Shown here in pieces: positions 56,220 to 64,000 of a stretch of DNA of 64,000 nucleotides. A program made the position numbers and the translations under genes. Under the pieces are notes generated by a model that worked only from the letters and a program-made list of their open reading frames with translations, was not told where the DNA came from and made no database searches. This DNA comes from Saccharopolyspora erythraea NRRL 2338 (GTDB lineage Bacteria; Actinomycetota; Actinomycetes; Mycobacteriales; Pseudonocardiaceae): positions 4,701,584-4,765,583 of the forward strand of contig NC_009142.1 in assembly GCF_000062885.1 (NCBI RefSeq), read 5' to 3'. The number at the start of each line of letters is the position of its first letter. Position 1 is the first letter of the stretch.

Positions 56220-57199
56220 CAGAACACCCTCCGCAGCACGACCGTGGCGTCCGGGTCGGCCGGGCGGTGCGGCTTGTCGGTGAGGGTCAGGAACACCTCG
56301 TCCAGGCTCGGCAGGTGGGTGTCGACCCCGGAGATGGGCAGCCGGGACGCGGCGAGCATGTGGATCACCTCGGTGAGCTCGGACTCGTTGACGATCGGCA
56401 CCGACACCAGCGAGTTCTCGGCGTCCACCCGGAAGTTGCGGGCGCGCATGGCGGTGAGCCTGCGCGCGAGCTGGTCCAAGTGCTCCTGGCCTGCCGTGCG
56501 CACGCGCAGGACCTGTCCGCCGACGCGGGCCCGCAGTTCGCTGCTGGTGCCGGAGGCGATCACGCGGCCCTGGTCCATCACGACCACCGAGTCCGCCAGC
56601 GCTTCGGCCTCCTCCATGTACTGCGTGGTCAGCAGCACCGTGGTCCCTTCGTCCACCAAGGCGCGCACGGAGTCCCAGAGGTTGTTGCGGCTGCGCGGGT
56701 CCAGGCCGGTGGTGGGTTCGTCGAGGTAGAGCACGGCGGGGTCGCCGACCATGCTGGCGGCCAGGTCCAGCCGCCGGCGCATGCCGCCGGAGTACTTGCC
56801 TGCGGGCCGCGACGCGGCCTCGACCAGGTCGAACTGCTCCAGCAGTTCGTCGACCCGCGCCCAGGCGCGCTTGCGCGGCAGGTCGAGCAGCCGGGCGATC
56901 ATGTAGAGGTTCTCCCGGCCCGATATGCCCTCGTCGACCGAGGCGTACTGGCCGGTCAGCCCGATGAGCCTGCGCACCTGGTTGGCCTGCTTGACCAGGT
57001 CGTATCGGCCGATGCGGGCCCGACCGCCGTCGGGCCGGATCAGGGTCGACAGCATCCGCACGGTGGTGGTCTTGCCCGCGCCGTTGGGCCCGAGCAGGCC
57101 GAGCACGGTGCCCTCCGGGATCGTCAGGTCGACCCCGTCGACCACCCGGCGTTCACCGAAGCGCTTGACCAGTCCCTCGACCTGGACGGCAGCCGTCAT
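56219..57199 (-). CDS. ABC-2 type transporter ATP-binding protein (DrrA-like)
   Basis: An ATPase of about 326 residues, ATG 57199 (MTAAVQVEG); a longer version from 57280 is possible as no ribosome site is clear. It shows Walker A GPNGAGKTTTVRM, signature YSGGMRRRLDLAAS, Walker B VLYLDEPTTGLDPRSR, the H-loop region LLTTQYMEEAEALAD and the C-terminal DUF4162 domain of DrrA-type drug exporters. It energises the proline-rich permease that follows immediately (TGATG overlap). It is divergent from the NRPS operon across about 220 bases. Confidence 0.92.
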   Translation of the reverse strand: MTAAVQVEGLVKRFGERRVVDGVDLTIPEGTVLGLLGPNGAGKTTTVRMLSTLIRPDGGRARIGRYDLVKQANQVRRLIGLTGQYASVDEGISGRENLYMIARLLDLPRKRAWARVDELLEQFDLVEAASRPAGKYSGGMRRRLDLAASMVGDPAVLYLDEPTTGLDPRSRNNLWDSVRALVDEGTTVLLTTQYMEEAEALADSVVVMDQGRVIASGTSSELRARVGGQVLRVRTAGQEHLDQLARRLTAMRARNFRVDAENSLVSVPIVNESELTEVIHMLAASRLPISGVDTHLPSLDEVFLTLTDKPHRPADPDATVVLRRVF

Positions 57200-57420
57200 G
57201 ACGCGGGGTCCCGCGACGGGCGGCGCGTTGCGGTCCACATGAGACTGACCCTTCGTCGGCGTACCTCTGCTCACTCGCACCGCACGCTAGACCCCGGGCT
57301 TATCGGGCCAATATCGGAAAAGGAATCGATATCGCCGCAAAAGCAGGCTTGCCTAAGTTCGCTGCCCGGGTCGCCGTGTGCGAACGGCGAGGAGTCGAGG
57401 AGAACCGGAGGATGGTGCAC
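57200..57420. promoter_or_regulatory. divergent promoter region of the NRPS cluster, possible iron box
   Basis: This 221-bp region separates the exporter ATPase and the first oxygenase gene. It is A/T-rich around 57300-57360. AGGCTTGCCTAA at 57345-57356 (reverse TTAGGCAAGCCT) resembles a half to two-thirds of the actinobacterial iron-dependent repressor (IdeR/DmdR) box. The match is partial and made by eye. A good GGAGG lies before ATG 57421. Confidence 0.35.
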
Positions 57421-58404
57421 ATGTCGGTGGCAGTCCGCACCGAGTTGCCCGCGCAGACGGCGGTGGTGGAGCCGTCCGCGGCACAGGAGATCGAACGGGT
57501 GGCGCTGGGCCTGCTGCCCGTCGCGCAGGGCAGGATCGACGACCAGGGCTGGGTGTCGGCGGCGCGCGAGGCGTGGGAGGAGCTGCCCGCATCGGTGCGC
57601 ACGGCGATCCGGCGGTTCCGCCGGGATTCCGGCACCACGGGTGCGCTCGTGGTCAGCGGCCTCCCGCTGGGGCCCGGCGAGGTGCCCGACACCCCGACGG
57701 CCGACGGTTCCGTGCAGCGAACCGCCACCGTCTCCGCGGCGGTGCTGATGATGTTCGCCTGCGGGCTCGGCGATCCCGCCTCGTTCCGGCCCGAGAAGTC
57801 CGGCGCGCTGGTGCAGGACGTGGTCCCGGTGCCGGGCAAGGAGGAGTTCCAGGGCAACGCCGGCTCGGTGCTGCTGTCGTTCCACGTCGAGAACGCCTTC
57901 CACCCGCACCGCCCCGACTTCGTGATGCTCTCGTGCCTGCGGGCCGACCACGAGGCCGTCGCCGGGCTGCGCACCGCGTGCATCCGGCAGGTAGACCACC
58001 TGCTCAGCGACGCCGCGCGGGAGGCGCTGTTCCGCGCCGACTACGTCACCGAGCCACCGCCGTCGTTCGGCTCGGCCGACAGTGACCCGACCCCGCACGC
58101 CGTGCTCAGCGGCGCGGAGGACGACCCGGATCTGAAGGTGGACTTCGCAGCGACCAGGCCGCTCACCCCGCGGGCGCGCGAGGCGATGGACGAGCTGCAG
58201 AAGCTGTTCGCCGACAACGCCCACACCCACTACCTGACCCCGGGTTCTCTGGCCATTGTGGACAACAGGGTCACCGTGCACGGCCGGACCGCCTTCGAGC
58301 CCCGCTACGACGGCAGGGACCGCTGGTTGCAGCGCAGCTTCGCGCTGGCCGACTTCCGCGCGTCCCGCGAGCACCGCACCGCCGACGGCTACGTGCTCGA
58401 CTAG
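57421..58404 (+). CDS. Fe(II)/2-oxoglutarate oxygenase, VioC/AsnO (clavaminate synthase-like) family
   Basis: A 327-residue oxygenase, ATG 57421 with GGAGG nine bases upstream (ATG 57412 is possible). The facial triad is visible: H155-x-E157 in LSFHVENAFHP and the distal H287 in TVHGRTAF. The 2-oxoglutarate-binding arginine is R301 or R305 in GRDRWLQRSF. The HxE motif rather than HxD, and the phrase HPHRPDFVMLSCLR, are typical of enzymes that beta-hydroxylate free arginine, ornithine or asparagine (VioC, OrfP, AsnO). It probably supplies a 3-hydroxylated amino acid for the NRPS encoded next. Confidence 0.9.
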   Translation: MSVAVRTELPAQTAVVEPSAAQEIERVALGLLPVAQGRIDDQGWVSAAREAWEELPASVRTAIRRFRRDSGTTGALVVSGLPLGPGEVPDTPTADGSVQRTATVSAAVLMMFACGLGDPASFRPEKSGALVQDVVPVPGKEEFQGNAGSVLLSFHVENAFHPHRPDFVMLSCLRADHEAVAGLRTACIRQVDHLLSDAAREALFRADYVTEPPPSFGSADSDPTPHAVLSGAEDDPDLKVDFAATRPLTPRAREAMDELQKLFADNAHTHYLTPGSLAIVDNRVTVHGRTAFEPRYDGRDRWLQRSFALADFRASREHRTADGYVLD

Positions 58405-58490
58405 AGCGTGTTCCAGAGGTGGCTTGCGCAGTGGGTCGCCTGGCGCAACCCCGGCCGCCTGTGAAGCAGAACCCAGTCGGGTCCGGCGGC
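58405..58490. repeat. diverged dispersed repeat (copy 4) inside the cluster
   Basis: The block after the oxygenase stop (GAGGTGGCTTGCGCAGTGGG and then CCTGTGAAGCAGAACCCAG) resembles the repeat at 1311-1510: there GCGTAGCTGGG, GGTGGCGGAACC and finally GCTTGTGAGGCAGAACCT. The end GTGAAGCAGAACC differs from GTGAGGCAGAACC by one base. It lies in a 198-bp gap that splits the oxygenase gene from the NRPS gene. Confidence 0.5.
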
Positions 58491-58602
58491 ACCCGGCACG
58501 CCGGACCACCGGCCGGATCGGCGAAAAAGTTCCGATAACGAGGCAAAAGGCGACGCGCATAGCGTTGGGCGCGGCCAGCCACTACTGGAGGGAGAGCCTC
58601 GG

Positions 58603-61600
58603 TTGAACCAGTCAACCGCCGGAGGGCGCGGATTCTGGGCGGAAGTGCTGGAGAGCGCCGCCTTCACGCCGATCCCCCGCTGGTACGAACCCACCGTCGG
58701 ACCGGATCCCCGGACCGAGGTGCACGAGCGCACGCTGCCCGACGCCACGGTCGAGGCGCTTCGCGCCGCTTCCGACGCGCTCGGCGTACGTCCCGGCACC
58801 GTGCTGCTGGCCGCTCACGTCAAGGTGCTCGCCGAGGTCACCGGCGAACGGCACGTGGTGACCGGCTACTGGACCGGGGAGGGCGACCCGATGCCGTGCT
58901 CCCTCGCGCTGCCGGACGGTTCGTGGCGCGAGGTCGTCGAGCACGTCGGCCGCGCCGAGACCGCCCTCCGCGAGCACCTGCCCGGCTCGCTTTCCGAGCT
59001 GGGCCACACCGGGCCGCTCTTCGACACCGTCTTCGACCTCGCGGGCTCGGCCGCCGGAACCGACCACGCCGCGTTGCACGTCAGCTGCACCGGCGACGCG
59101 CTGCGGTTGAGCTATCGCGTCGAACTGCTGAGCCCTGAGCAGGTGGACCGCCTCGGCGGGTACTACCTCGCCGCGCTGCGGCTGATCGGCTCGGACCTCG
59201 ACGCCGCGCACACCGACGGGTCGCTGCTGTCGGACGCGGAGGTCGAGTTCCAGCTCACGGGACTGGCGGGCCCGGAACGCGCGCTCCCGGACCTGCGCGT
59301 GCACGAACTGTTCGAGCAACGCGTGGACCGGCACCCGGACGCCGTCGCGGCGGTCCACCAGGGCCAGGAGTGGACGTACCGCCGGCTCGACGAGCGCGCC
59401 AACCAGATCGCCAACGCCCTGCTGGGCCGCGGACTGCGGCGCGAGGACGTCGTCGCCGTGGTCACCGACCGCAACCTGGACTGGATGGCCTCGGTGCTGG
59501 GCGTGTTCAAGGCCGGCGGCTGCTACCTGCCGGTGGAGCCCGACTTCCCGGCCGACCGGATCGCCAGGACGCTGAGACGCAGCGAGTGCCGGTTCGCGCT
59601 GGCCGAGAGCGGCCGCACCGCCAACCTCGACCAGGCCGGGGCGGAGGCCGAAGTGCTGCCGCTGCGCGACATCGACGGCGACACCACCAGGCCCGGGGTG
59701 CCGGTCGACGCGGACCAGCTCGCCTACGTGTACTTCACCTCCGGCTCCACCGGCGAGCCCAAGGGCGCGATGTGCGAGCACGCCGGGATGACCAACCACC
59801 TCTACGCCAAGATCGACGACCTCGGCATCGGCGAGGGCGCGGTGGTCAGCGAGACCGCTCCGCAGTGCTTCGACATCTCGCTGTGGCAGCTCGTGAGCGC
59901 GTTGCTGGTCGGCGGGCGGACGCTGATCGTCGAACAGGACGTGATACTCGACGTGCAGCGGTTCGTCGACACCATCGCCGAGCACGGCGTGCAGATCGCG
60001 CAGCTCGTGCCCTCCTACCTGGAGACCGTGCTGTCCTGTCTGGAGGACGCGCCGCGCCCGCTGCCCGCTCTCCAGTGCGTGTCGGTCACCGGCGAGGCGC
60101 TGAAGAAGGAGCTGACCCAGCGCTGGTTCGCGACCTATCCCGAGGTGAGGTTGGCCAACGCCTACGGGCTCACCGAGACCTCCGACGACACCAACCACGA
60201 GGTCATGTCCGAGGTCCCGGTCCGCGAGCGGGTGCCGCTGGGGCCGGCGGTGAACAACACCCGCGTCTACATCGTCGACGAGCGGCTGCGGCCGGTGCCG
60301 CTGGGCGCTCCCGGTGAGATCGTCTTCTCCGGCGTGTGCGTGGGCCGCGGCTACATCAACGACGAGGAACGCACCCGGGCGGCGTTCCTCCCCGATCCGC
60401 ACCGTCCGGGGCAGCGGCTCTACCGCTCCGGCGACTTCGGCCGGTGGCTGCCGGAGGGCAAGGTCGAGTTCCTCGGCAGGCGCGACGCGCAGGTCAAGAT
60501 CCGCGGGTTCCGCATCGAGATCGGGGAGATCGAGAACCAGCTGCTGCGCGCTCCCGGCGTACGCGACGGCGCGGTGGTGGTGACCGAGGACGCCGGCGGC
60601 AACAAGCACCTGGTCGCCTTCCACACTGGCCAGGAGGACATCGCCGCCGACGAGTTCAAGGGCTTCCTGCGGCGAAGCCTGCCGCACTACATGGTTCCCG
60701 AGCACTTCCACCACTGCGAGGCGCTGCCGCTGACGGGCAACGGCAAGACCGACAAGAAGGCGCTCTCCGCGCTCGCGGCCGAACGCGCGGCCGCCGCGGG
60801 CGAGCACCAGCCGCCGCGAACGCCCACCGAACGCATGCTGGCCGGGAAGTGGGCCGAGGTGCTGGGCGTGCCGGTGTCCGAGATCGGCCGCGACGACCAC
60901 TTCTTCGATCGCGGCGGCACCTCGCTGTCGGCGGTGCGGCTGATCATCAAGCTCGACCGGCAGGTCTCACTCAAGGATGTCAACGGCCGCCCCGTGCTCG
61001 CCGACCTGGCAGCGGTCATCGACGGCAGGACCGGTGCCGGCGGCGGAATCCTGCAACGCCTGTCCACAGGGGACGGATCCGGCCACGGGCTGGTCGTGTT
61101 CCCCTACGCCGGCGGCGGGCCGGTCAACTTCCACTCCTTCGCCCAGGCGTTGCAGTCGCGCGGCATCGCGGTGCACGCGGTGGAACTGCCCGGCCACGAC
61201 CTCGGCGCCGACGCGGGATCGTTCGCGGAGCTGGAGCAGATCGTCAAGGAGGTCGTCGCCGAGATCGGCGGGCTGGGCCTGCGCACGGTCTCGCTGTGGG
61301 GCCACTCCGCGGGTGCCGCCTTCGCCGCGTACGCGGCCCGGCTCCTGGAGGAGCAGGGCACTGCGGTGCACCAGGTGATCGTCGCCGCGCGCGCGATGGA
61401 CACCGTCGAGGAGTTGCAGGCCGACATCGCCGAGGCCGGCTCGCTTTCCCTGGAGCGGATCAAGCAGCGGCTCAGCGCGCAGGAGGCGTTCCGCGAGCTC
61501 GCCCAGCTGCGCACCGAGCACGCCGACAACGTCGCGCAGGCGTACCGGCACGACGTGCGCAGCGCGGCGCAGTACCTCGTCGACGTCCAGGTCAACCCGC

Positions 61601-61812
61601 CGCAGCCACGGCTTTCGGCGCCGCTCACCGTCGTCTTCGCCGAAGGCGACCCCGGCAAGGCCGAGGGTCTGGCGCGGCACCACCGGTGGGAGGCCGTGGC
61701 CCGGCACGTCGACCACCGGCAGATCTCCGGTGGCGGCCACTACTTCCTGGCCACCCACGCCGCCGAGGCGGCGGCCGTCGTCCGCGGCGCCGCCGAGTCC
61801 CCGACCGCCTGA
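58603..61812 (+). CDS. single-module nonribosomal peptide synthetase (half-C, A, PCP, TE)
   Basis: A 1,069-residue synthetase from TTG/ATG-like start 58603 behind GGAGGGAG. Residues 1-215 match only the C-terminal half of a condensation domain (LFDTVFDLAG, then LSPEQVDRLGGYY); the catalytic HHxxxDG half is absent. The adenylation domain follows (about 225-745) with YFTSGSTGEPKGA, FDISLW (D424), AYGLTE and GNGKTDKKAL. Read by eye, its specificity code is D-I-W-Q-S-T-A-D-D. The PCP carries GGTSLSA with phosphopantetheine serine S774. A C-terminal thioesterase has GHSAGAA (S902) and GGGHYF (H1046). The two acidic code residues suggest a basic or amine-bearing substrate. The TTG at 58603 is read as the initiator. 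Confidence 0.9.
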   Translation: MNQSTAGGRGFWAEVLESAAFTPIPRWYEPTVGPDPRTEVHERTLPDATVEALRAASDALGVRPGTVLLAAHVKVLAEVTGERHVVTGYWTGEGDPMPCSLALPDGSWREVVEHVGRAETALREHLPGSLSELGHTGPLFDTVFDLAGSAAGTDHAALHVSCTGDALRLSYRVELLSPEQVDRLGGYYLAALRLIGSDLDAAHTDGSLLSDAEVEFQLTGLAGPERALPDLRVHELFEQRVDRHPDAVAAVHQGQEWTYRRLDERANQIANALLGRGLRREDVVAVVTDRNLDWMASVLGVFKAGGCYLPVEPDFPADRIARTLRRSECRFALAESGRTANLDQAGAEAEVLPLRDIDGDTTRPGVPVDADQLAYVYFTSGSTGEPKGAMCEHAGMTNHLYAKIDDLGIGEGAVVSETAPQCFDISLWQLVSALLVGGRTLIVEQDVILDVQRFVDTIAEHGVQIAQLVPSYLETVLSCLEDAPRPLPALQCVSVTGEALKKELTQRWFATYPEVRLANAYGLTETSDDTNHEVMSEVPVRERVPLGPAVNNTRVYIVDERLRPVPLGAPGEIVFSGVCVGRGYINDEERTRAAFLPDPHRPGQRLYRSGDFGRWLPEGKVEFLGRRDAQVKIRGFRIEIGEIENQLLRAPGVRDGAVVVTEDAGGNKHLVAFHTGQEDIAADEFKGFLRRSLPHYMVPEHFHHCEALPLTGNGKTDKKALSALAAERAAAAGEHQPPRTPTERMLAGKWAEVLGVPVSEIGRDDHFFDRGGTSLSAVRLIIKLDRQVSLKDVNGRPVLADLAAVIDGRTGAGGGILQRLSTGDGSGHGLVVFPYAGGGPVNFHSFAQALQSRGIAVHAVELPGHDLGADAGSFAELEQIVKEVVAEIGGLGLRTVSLWGHSAGAAFAAYAARLLEEQGTAVHQVIVAARAMDTVEELQADIAEAGSLSLERIKQRLSAQEAFRELAQLRTEHADNVAQAYRHDVRSAAQYLVDVQVNPPQPRLSAPLTVVFAEGDPGKAEGLARHHRWEAVARHVDHRQISGGGHYFLATHAAEAAAVVRGAAESPTA

Positions 61813-61832
61813 AGAACCGAAAGGTACGACCG

Positions 61833-62825
61833 ATGGCTTCACCAGCCGCTGACCTCGACCTCGCCCTCACCGCGGGCAAGCCGGCGATCCTGCACGCCGG
61901 CGACGTCGCGGAGGCCGCGCCGTGGGCCGACGCGCACCGCGCCGAGCTGCGTTCGCTGGTCGACGAGCACGGCGCCGTCCTCGTGCGGGGCCTGTCGCTG
62001 AGCACCGCCGAGGAGTTCGGCCGCATCAGCGGGGACCTCGCCGGACCGCTGATGCGCGAACGGGAGGCGTTCGCCCGCCGCTGGACCTACGCCGACGGCG
62101 TCTACTCCTCCTCGAAGTGGCCGCCGAACCAGCCGATGTGCATGCACCACGAGCTCAGCTACACGCTGGAGTTCCCCGGCCTGATGATGTTCGCCTGCCT
62201 GGGCGCCCCGGCATCCGGTGGCGTGACCGGCGTGGCCGACGCGAGCGCGGTGCTGCGGGCGCTGCCCGCCGACCTCGTCGAGCGGTTCGAGCGGGAGGGC
62301 TGGCAGCTTGCGCGCAACTACAACGAGATGGTCGGCGTGCCGTGGCAGGAGGCGTTCGGCACCGAGGACCGCTCCGTGGTCGAGCGCTACTGCCGGGAGA
62401 ACTCCATCGAGTTCGAGTGGGACGACATGGACGGGCTGCGGACCAGGCAGCGCCGGTCGGCGGTCATCCGCCACCCCAGGACCGGCGAGCGGGTCTGGTT
62501 CAACCAGATCGCTTTCCTCAACGAGTGGACCATCGACCCGGAGGTCCGCGACTACCTCGTCATGGAGTTCGGCCCCGGCGGACTGCCGTTCAACAGCCAC
62601 TACGGCAGCGGAGAGCCGATCGGCGACGACGTGATCGCGCTGCTCAACGAGGTCTACGAAAGGCACACGCTGCGCGAGCCGTGGCAGGCGGGCGACCTGA
62701 TGCTGGTCGACAACATCGCCCGGGCGCACAGCCGCGAGCCCTACGAGGGCTCCCGCGAGGTGCTGGTGGCGATGGGCGACCCGGTGCGCCTGGCCGAGTG
62801 CTCGCCGACCATCGCACTTCCCTGA
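61833..62825 (+). CDS. Fe(II)/2-oxoglutarate oxygenase, TauD/SyrP-like
   Basis: A 330-residue oxygenase, ATG 61833, 20 bases after the NRPS stop. The metal site is H105-x-E107 in MCMHHELSYTLEFP with distal H299 in IARAHSREPYEGSREVL, whose final arginine can bind 2-oxoglutarate. The phrase SSKWPPNQPMCMHHELSYT parallels SyrP of syringomycin biosynthesis, which beta-hydroxylates a carrier-bound aspartate. Its place directly after the NRPS favours a role on the tethered or released amino acid. It is unrelated in detail to the VioC-like enzyme at 57421, so the cluster has two distinct hydroxylation steps. Confidence 0.88.
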   Translation: MASPAADLDLALTAGKPAILHAGDVAEAAPWADAHRAELRSLVDEHGAVLVRGLSLSTAEEFGRISGDLAGPLMREREAFARRWTYADGVYSSSKWPPNQPMCMHHELSYTLEFPGLMMFACLGAPASGGVTGVADASAVLRALPADLVERFEREGWQLARNYNEMVGVPWQEAFGTEDRSVVERYCRENSIEFEWDDMDGLRTRQRRSAVIRHPRTGERVWFNQIAFLNEWTIDPEVRDYLVMEFGPGGLPFNSHYGSGEPIGDDVIALLNEVYERHTLREPWQAGDLMLVDNIARAHSREPYEGSREVLVAMGDPVRLAECSPTIALP

Positions 62826-62856
62826 CCGCCCGAACCACCGACCCCGGAGTAGAAGC

Positions 62857-63882
62857 ATGTCCGCAGTCCCCTCGTTCACGGTGATATCCGGTGCCGAGGT
62901 CCAGAATTCGCTCGACGGCCGCCAGAAGCAGGTCGTCGACATCGTGGAGGCGGCCTACCGGCTGCACGGCGAGGAGCGGACGGTGAACCCGCCGTCGTAC
63001 TTCCTGCGCTTCCCCGAACGCCCCACCTCCCGCATCATCGCGCTGCCCGCCTCACTCGGCGGGGACTCCGCGGTGGACGGCATCAAGTGGATCTCCAGCT
63101 TCCCCGGCAACGTCGCCGCCGGGATCCCCCGCGCCTCGGCGGTGCTGGTCCTCAACGACCACGACACCGGATACCCCTTCGCGTGCCTGGAGAGCTCGGT
63201 CATCAGCGCCACCCGCACGGCCGCCTCGGCCGCGCTGGCCGCCGACCGCCTCACCCGCGACCGCGGCCGCCCCCGCCGGGTGGGCTTCTTCGGCGTCGGC
63301 CTGATCGCCCGGTACCTGCACGACTACCTGCAGGCCACCGGCTGGAGCTTCGACGAGATCGGCGTCCACGACCTCTCCGCCGAGCACGCCGACGGGTTCC
63401 GCGGCTACCTGGAGCGGGCCGAGTCCGGGCCGCGGATCACCGTGCACGACAGCGCCGAGGAGCTCATCCGCTCCAGCGACCTGGTCGTGTTCGCCACCGT
63501 CGCGGGCACCCCGCACGTCCACGACCCGGCGTGGTTCGAGCACAACCCGCTGGTGCTGCACGTGTCGCTGCGCGACCTGTCGCCGGAGATCATCCTCTCG
63601 GCGGTCAACGTCGTCGACGACGTCGAGCACTGCCTCAAGGCCGACACCTCGCCGCACCTGGCCGAACAGCGCACCGGCAACCGCGACTTCCTCGACGGCA
63701 CGATCAACGACGTGCTCTGCGGGCGGCTCTCCGTCCCCGCCGACCGGCCGGTGGTGTTCTCCCCGTTCGGCCTGGGCGTGCTGGACCTGGCCGTGGGCAA
63801 GTTCGTCTACGACGAGGTCACCCGCAACGGCCACCCGACGGTCGTGCCCGACTTCTTCTCCGAGCTCAAGCGCTACGGCTGA
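62857..63882 (+). CDS. SbnB-like (ornithine cyclodeaminase family) dehydrogenase for 2,3-diaminopropionate
   Basis: A 341-residue NAD-dependent enzyme of the ornithine cyclodeaminase/mu-crystallin family, ATG 62857. The Rossmann segment RVGFFGVGLIARYLHDYL lies near residue 140, and NPPSYFLRFP near 45 and ASLGGDSAVDGIKWISSFPG near 65-85 follow the SbnB/VioK subgroup rather than true cyclodeaminases. SbnB oxidises the SbnA product N-(1-amino-1-carboxy-2-ethyl)glutamate to L-2,3-diaminopropionate plus 2-oxoglutarate. The next gene, cut by the window, looks like the SbnA partner. Diaminopropionate is therefore a likely building block. Confidence 0.85.
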   Translation: MSAVPSFTVISGAEVQNSLDGRQKQVVDIVEAAYRLHGEERTVNPPSYFLRFPERPTSRIIALPASLGGDSAVDGIKWISSFPGNVAAGIPRASAVLVLNDHDTGYPFACLESSVISATRTAASAALAADRLTRDRGRPRRVGFFGVGLIARYLHDYLQATGWSFDEIGVHDLSAEHADGFRGYLERAESGPRITVHDSAEELIRSSDLVVFATVAGTPHVHDPAWFEHNPLVLHVSLRDLSPEIILSAVNVVDDVEHCLKADTSPHLAEQRTGNRDFLDGTINDVLCGRLSVPADRPVVFSPFGLGVLDLAVGKFVYDEVTRNGHPTVVPDFFSELKRYG

Positions 63883-63941
63883 GCTCCAGGGGCCTCACCG
63901 CAACACGCTCGGTTCGTTCCCGCCAAGACGGAGATAGCTCG

Positions 63942-64000
63942 GTGCCCATCATTTCGCAGCCGCACGAATTCAACGAGGACGACCTCTACGTCGACCTCCG
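63942..64000 (+). CDS. probable SbnA-like PLP-dependent synthase, N-terminus only
   Basis: Only 19 codons are visible from GTG 63942 (GGAG 11 bases upstream): a start MPIISQPHEFNEDDLYVDL and then the window ends. The PHEFNEDDLYVDL phrase fits what I remember of cysteine-synthase-like enzymes of diaminopropionate pathways (SbnA/VioB type), and its place behind the SbnB-like gene supports this. SbnA joins O-phospho-L-serine and glutamate. The call rests mostly on context. Confidence 0.5.
   Translation, partial: MPIISQPHEFNEDDLYVDL

Noticed and set aside
58612-60900. 762-codon minus-strand open frame opposite the NRPS
   Set aside because: Shadow of the A domain with no family motif and no ribosome site.

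Overview
The window is high-GC actinobacterial DNA (G/C-biased third codon positions, many GTG starts, GTGA/ATGA stop-start overlaps). Gene content and the class III lanthipeptide precursor point to Saccharopolyspora, most likely S. erythraea or a close relative; this is a judgement from remembered family knowledge, not a search.

Layout. 1-2.3 kb: 3' end of a SerA-like dehydrogenase coupled to a DUF1015 gene, an intergenic repeat, and a frameshifted MmcQ/YjbR gene. 2.8-9.0 kb: a compact class III lanthipeptide operon (LanKC synthetase, 46-residue precursor, 17-bp hairpin, two ABC exporter half-transporters), an erythreapeptin-type locus. 9.0-18.4 kb: phospholipase D-like protein, small secreted protein, secreted endonuclease/exonuclease/phosphatase-fold protein, and a 1,827-residue single-chain biotin-dependent acyl-CoA carboxylase. 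Its terminator hairpin has been split by an IS3-family (IS150-like) element at 18.5-19.9 kb.

20-32 kb: SAM methyltransferase, HTH membrane protein with a ricin-like tail, P450 plus ferredoxin (probably orphaned by a deletion that left only the C-termini of a neighbouring MFS gene and a TetR gene), two further MFS transporters, a CGNR zinc-finger regulator, a DUF1990 pair and an amino-acid permease. 31.7-39.4 kb: ROK regulator divergent from a complete alpha-glucoside-type uptake operon (binding protein, two permeases, GH13 hydrolase, ATPase). 39.4-45.3 kb: GntR regulator divergent from a lactate/glycolate operon (LctP permease, GlcD-like, GlcF-like) into which a decayed TnpB element has inserted.

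45.3-48.7 kb is an insertion-sequence graveyard: IS256 5' fragment, intact IS5-family element, IS110 3' fragment. 48.7-54.1 kb: GlxA-type regulator, DJ-1/PfpI gene with two small membrane proteins, a hypothetical gene, an aminoglycoside-phosphotransferase-fold gene and an aquaglyceroporin.

54.3-64.0 kb is the left part of a nonribosomal-peptide cluster cut by the window end. Type II thioesterase and ABC-2 exporter genes run leftward. A VioC/AsnO-type oxygenase, a one-module NRPS (half-condensation, A, PCP, TE), a SyrP-like oxygenase, an SbnB-like dehydrogenase and the first codons of a probable SbnA-like gene run rightward. The set suggests a small peptide built from hydroxylated and 2,3-diaminopropionate-type residues, possibly a metallophore. 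This is the region most likely to hold something undescribed.
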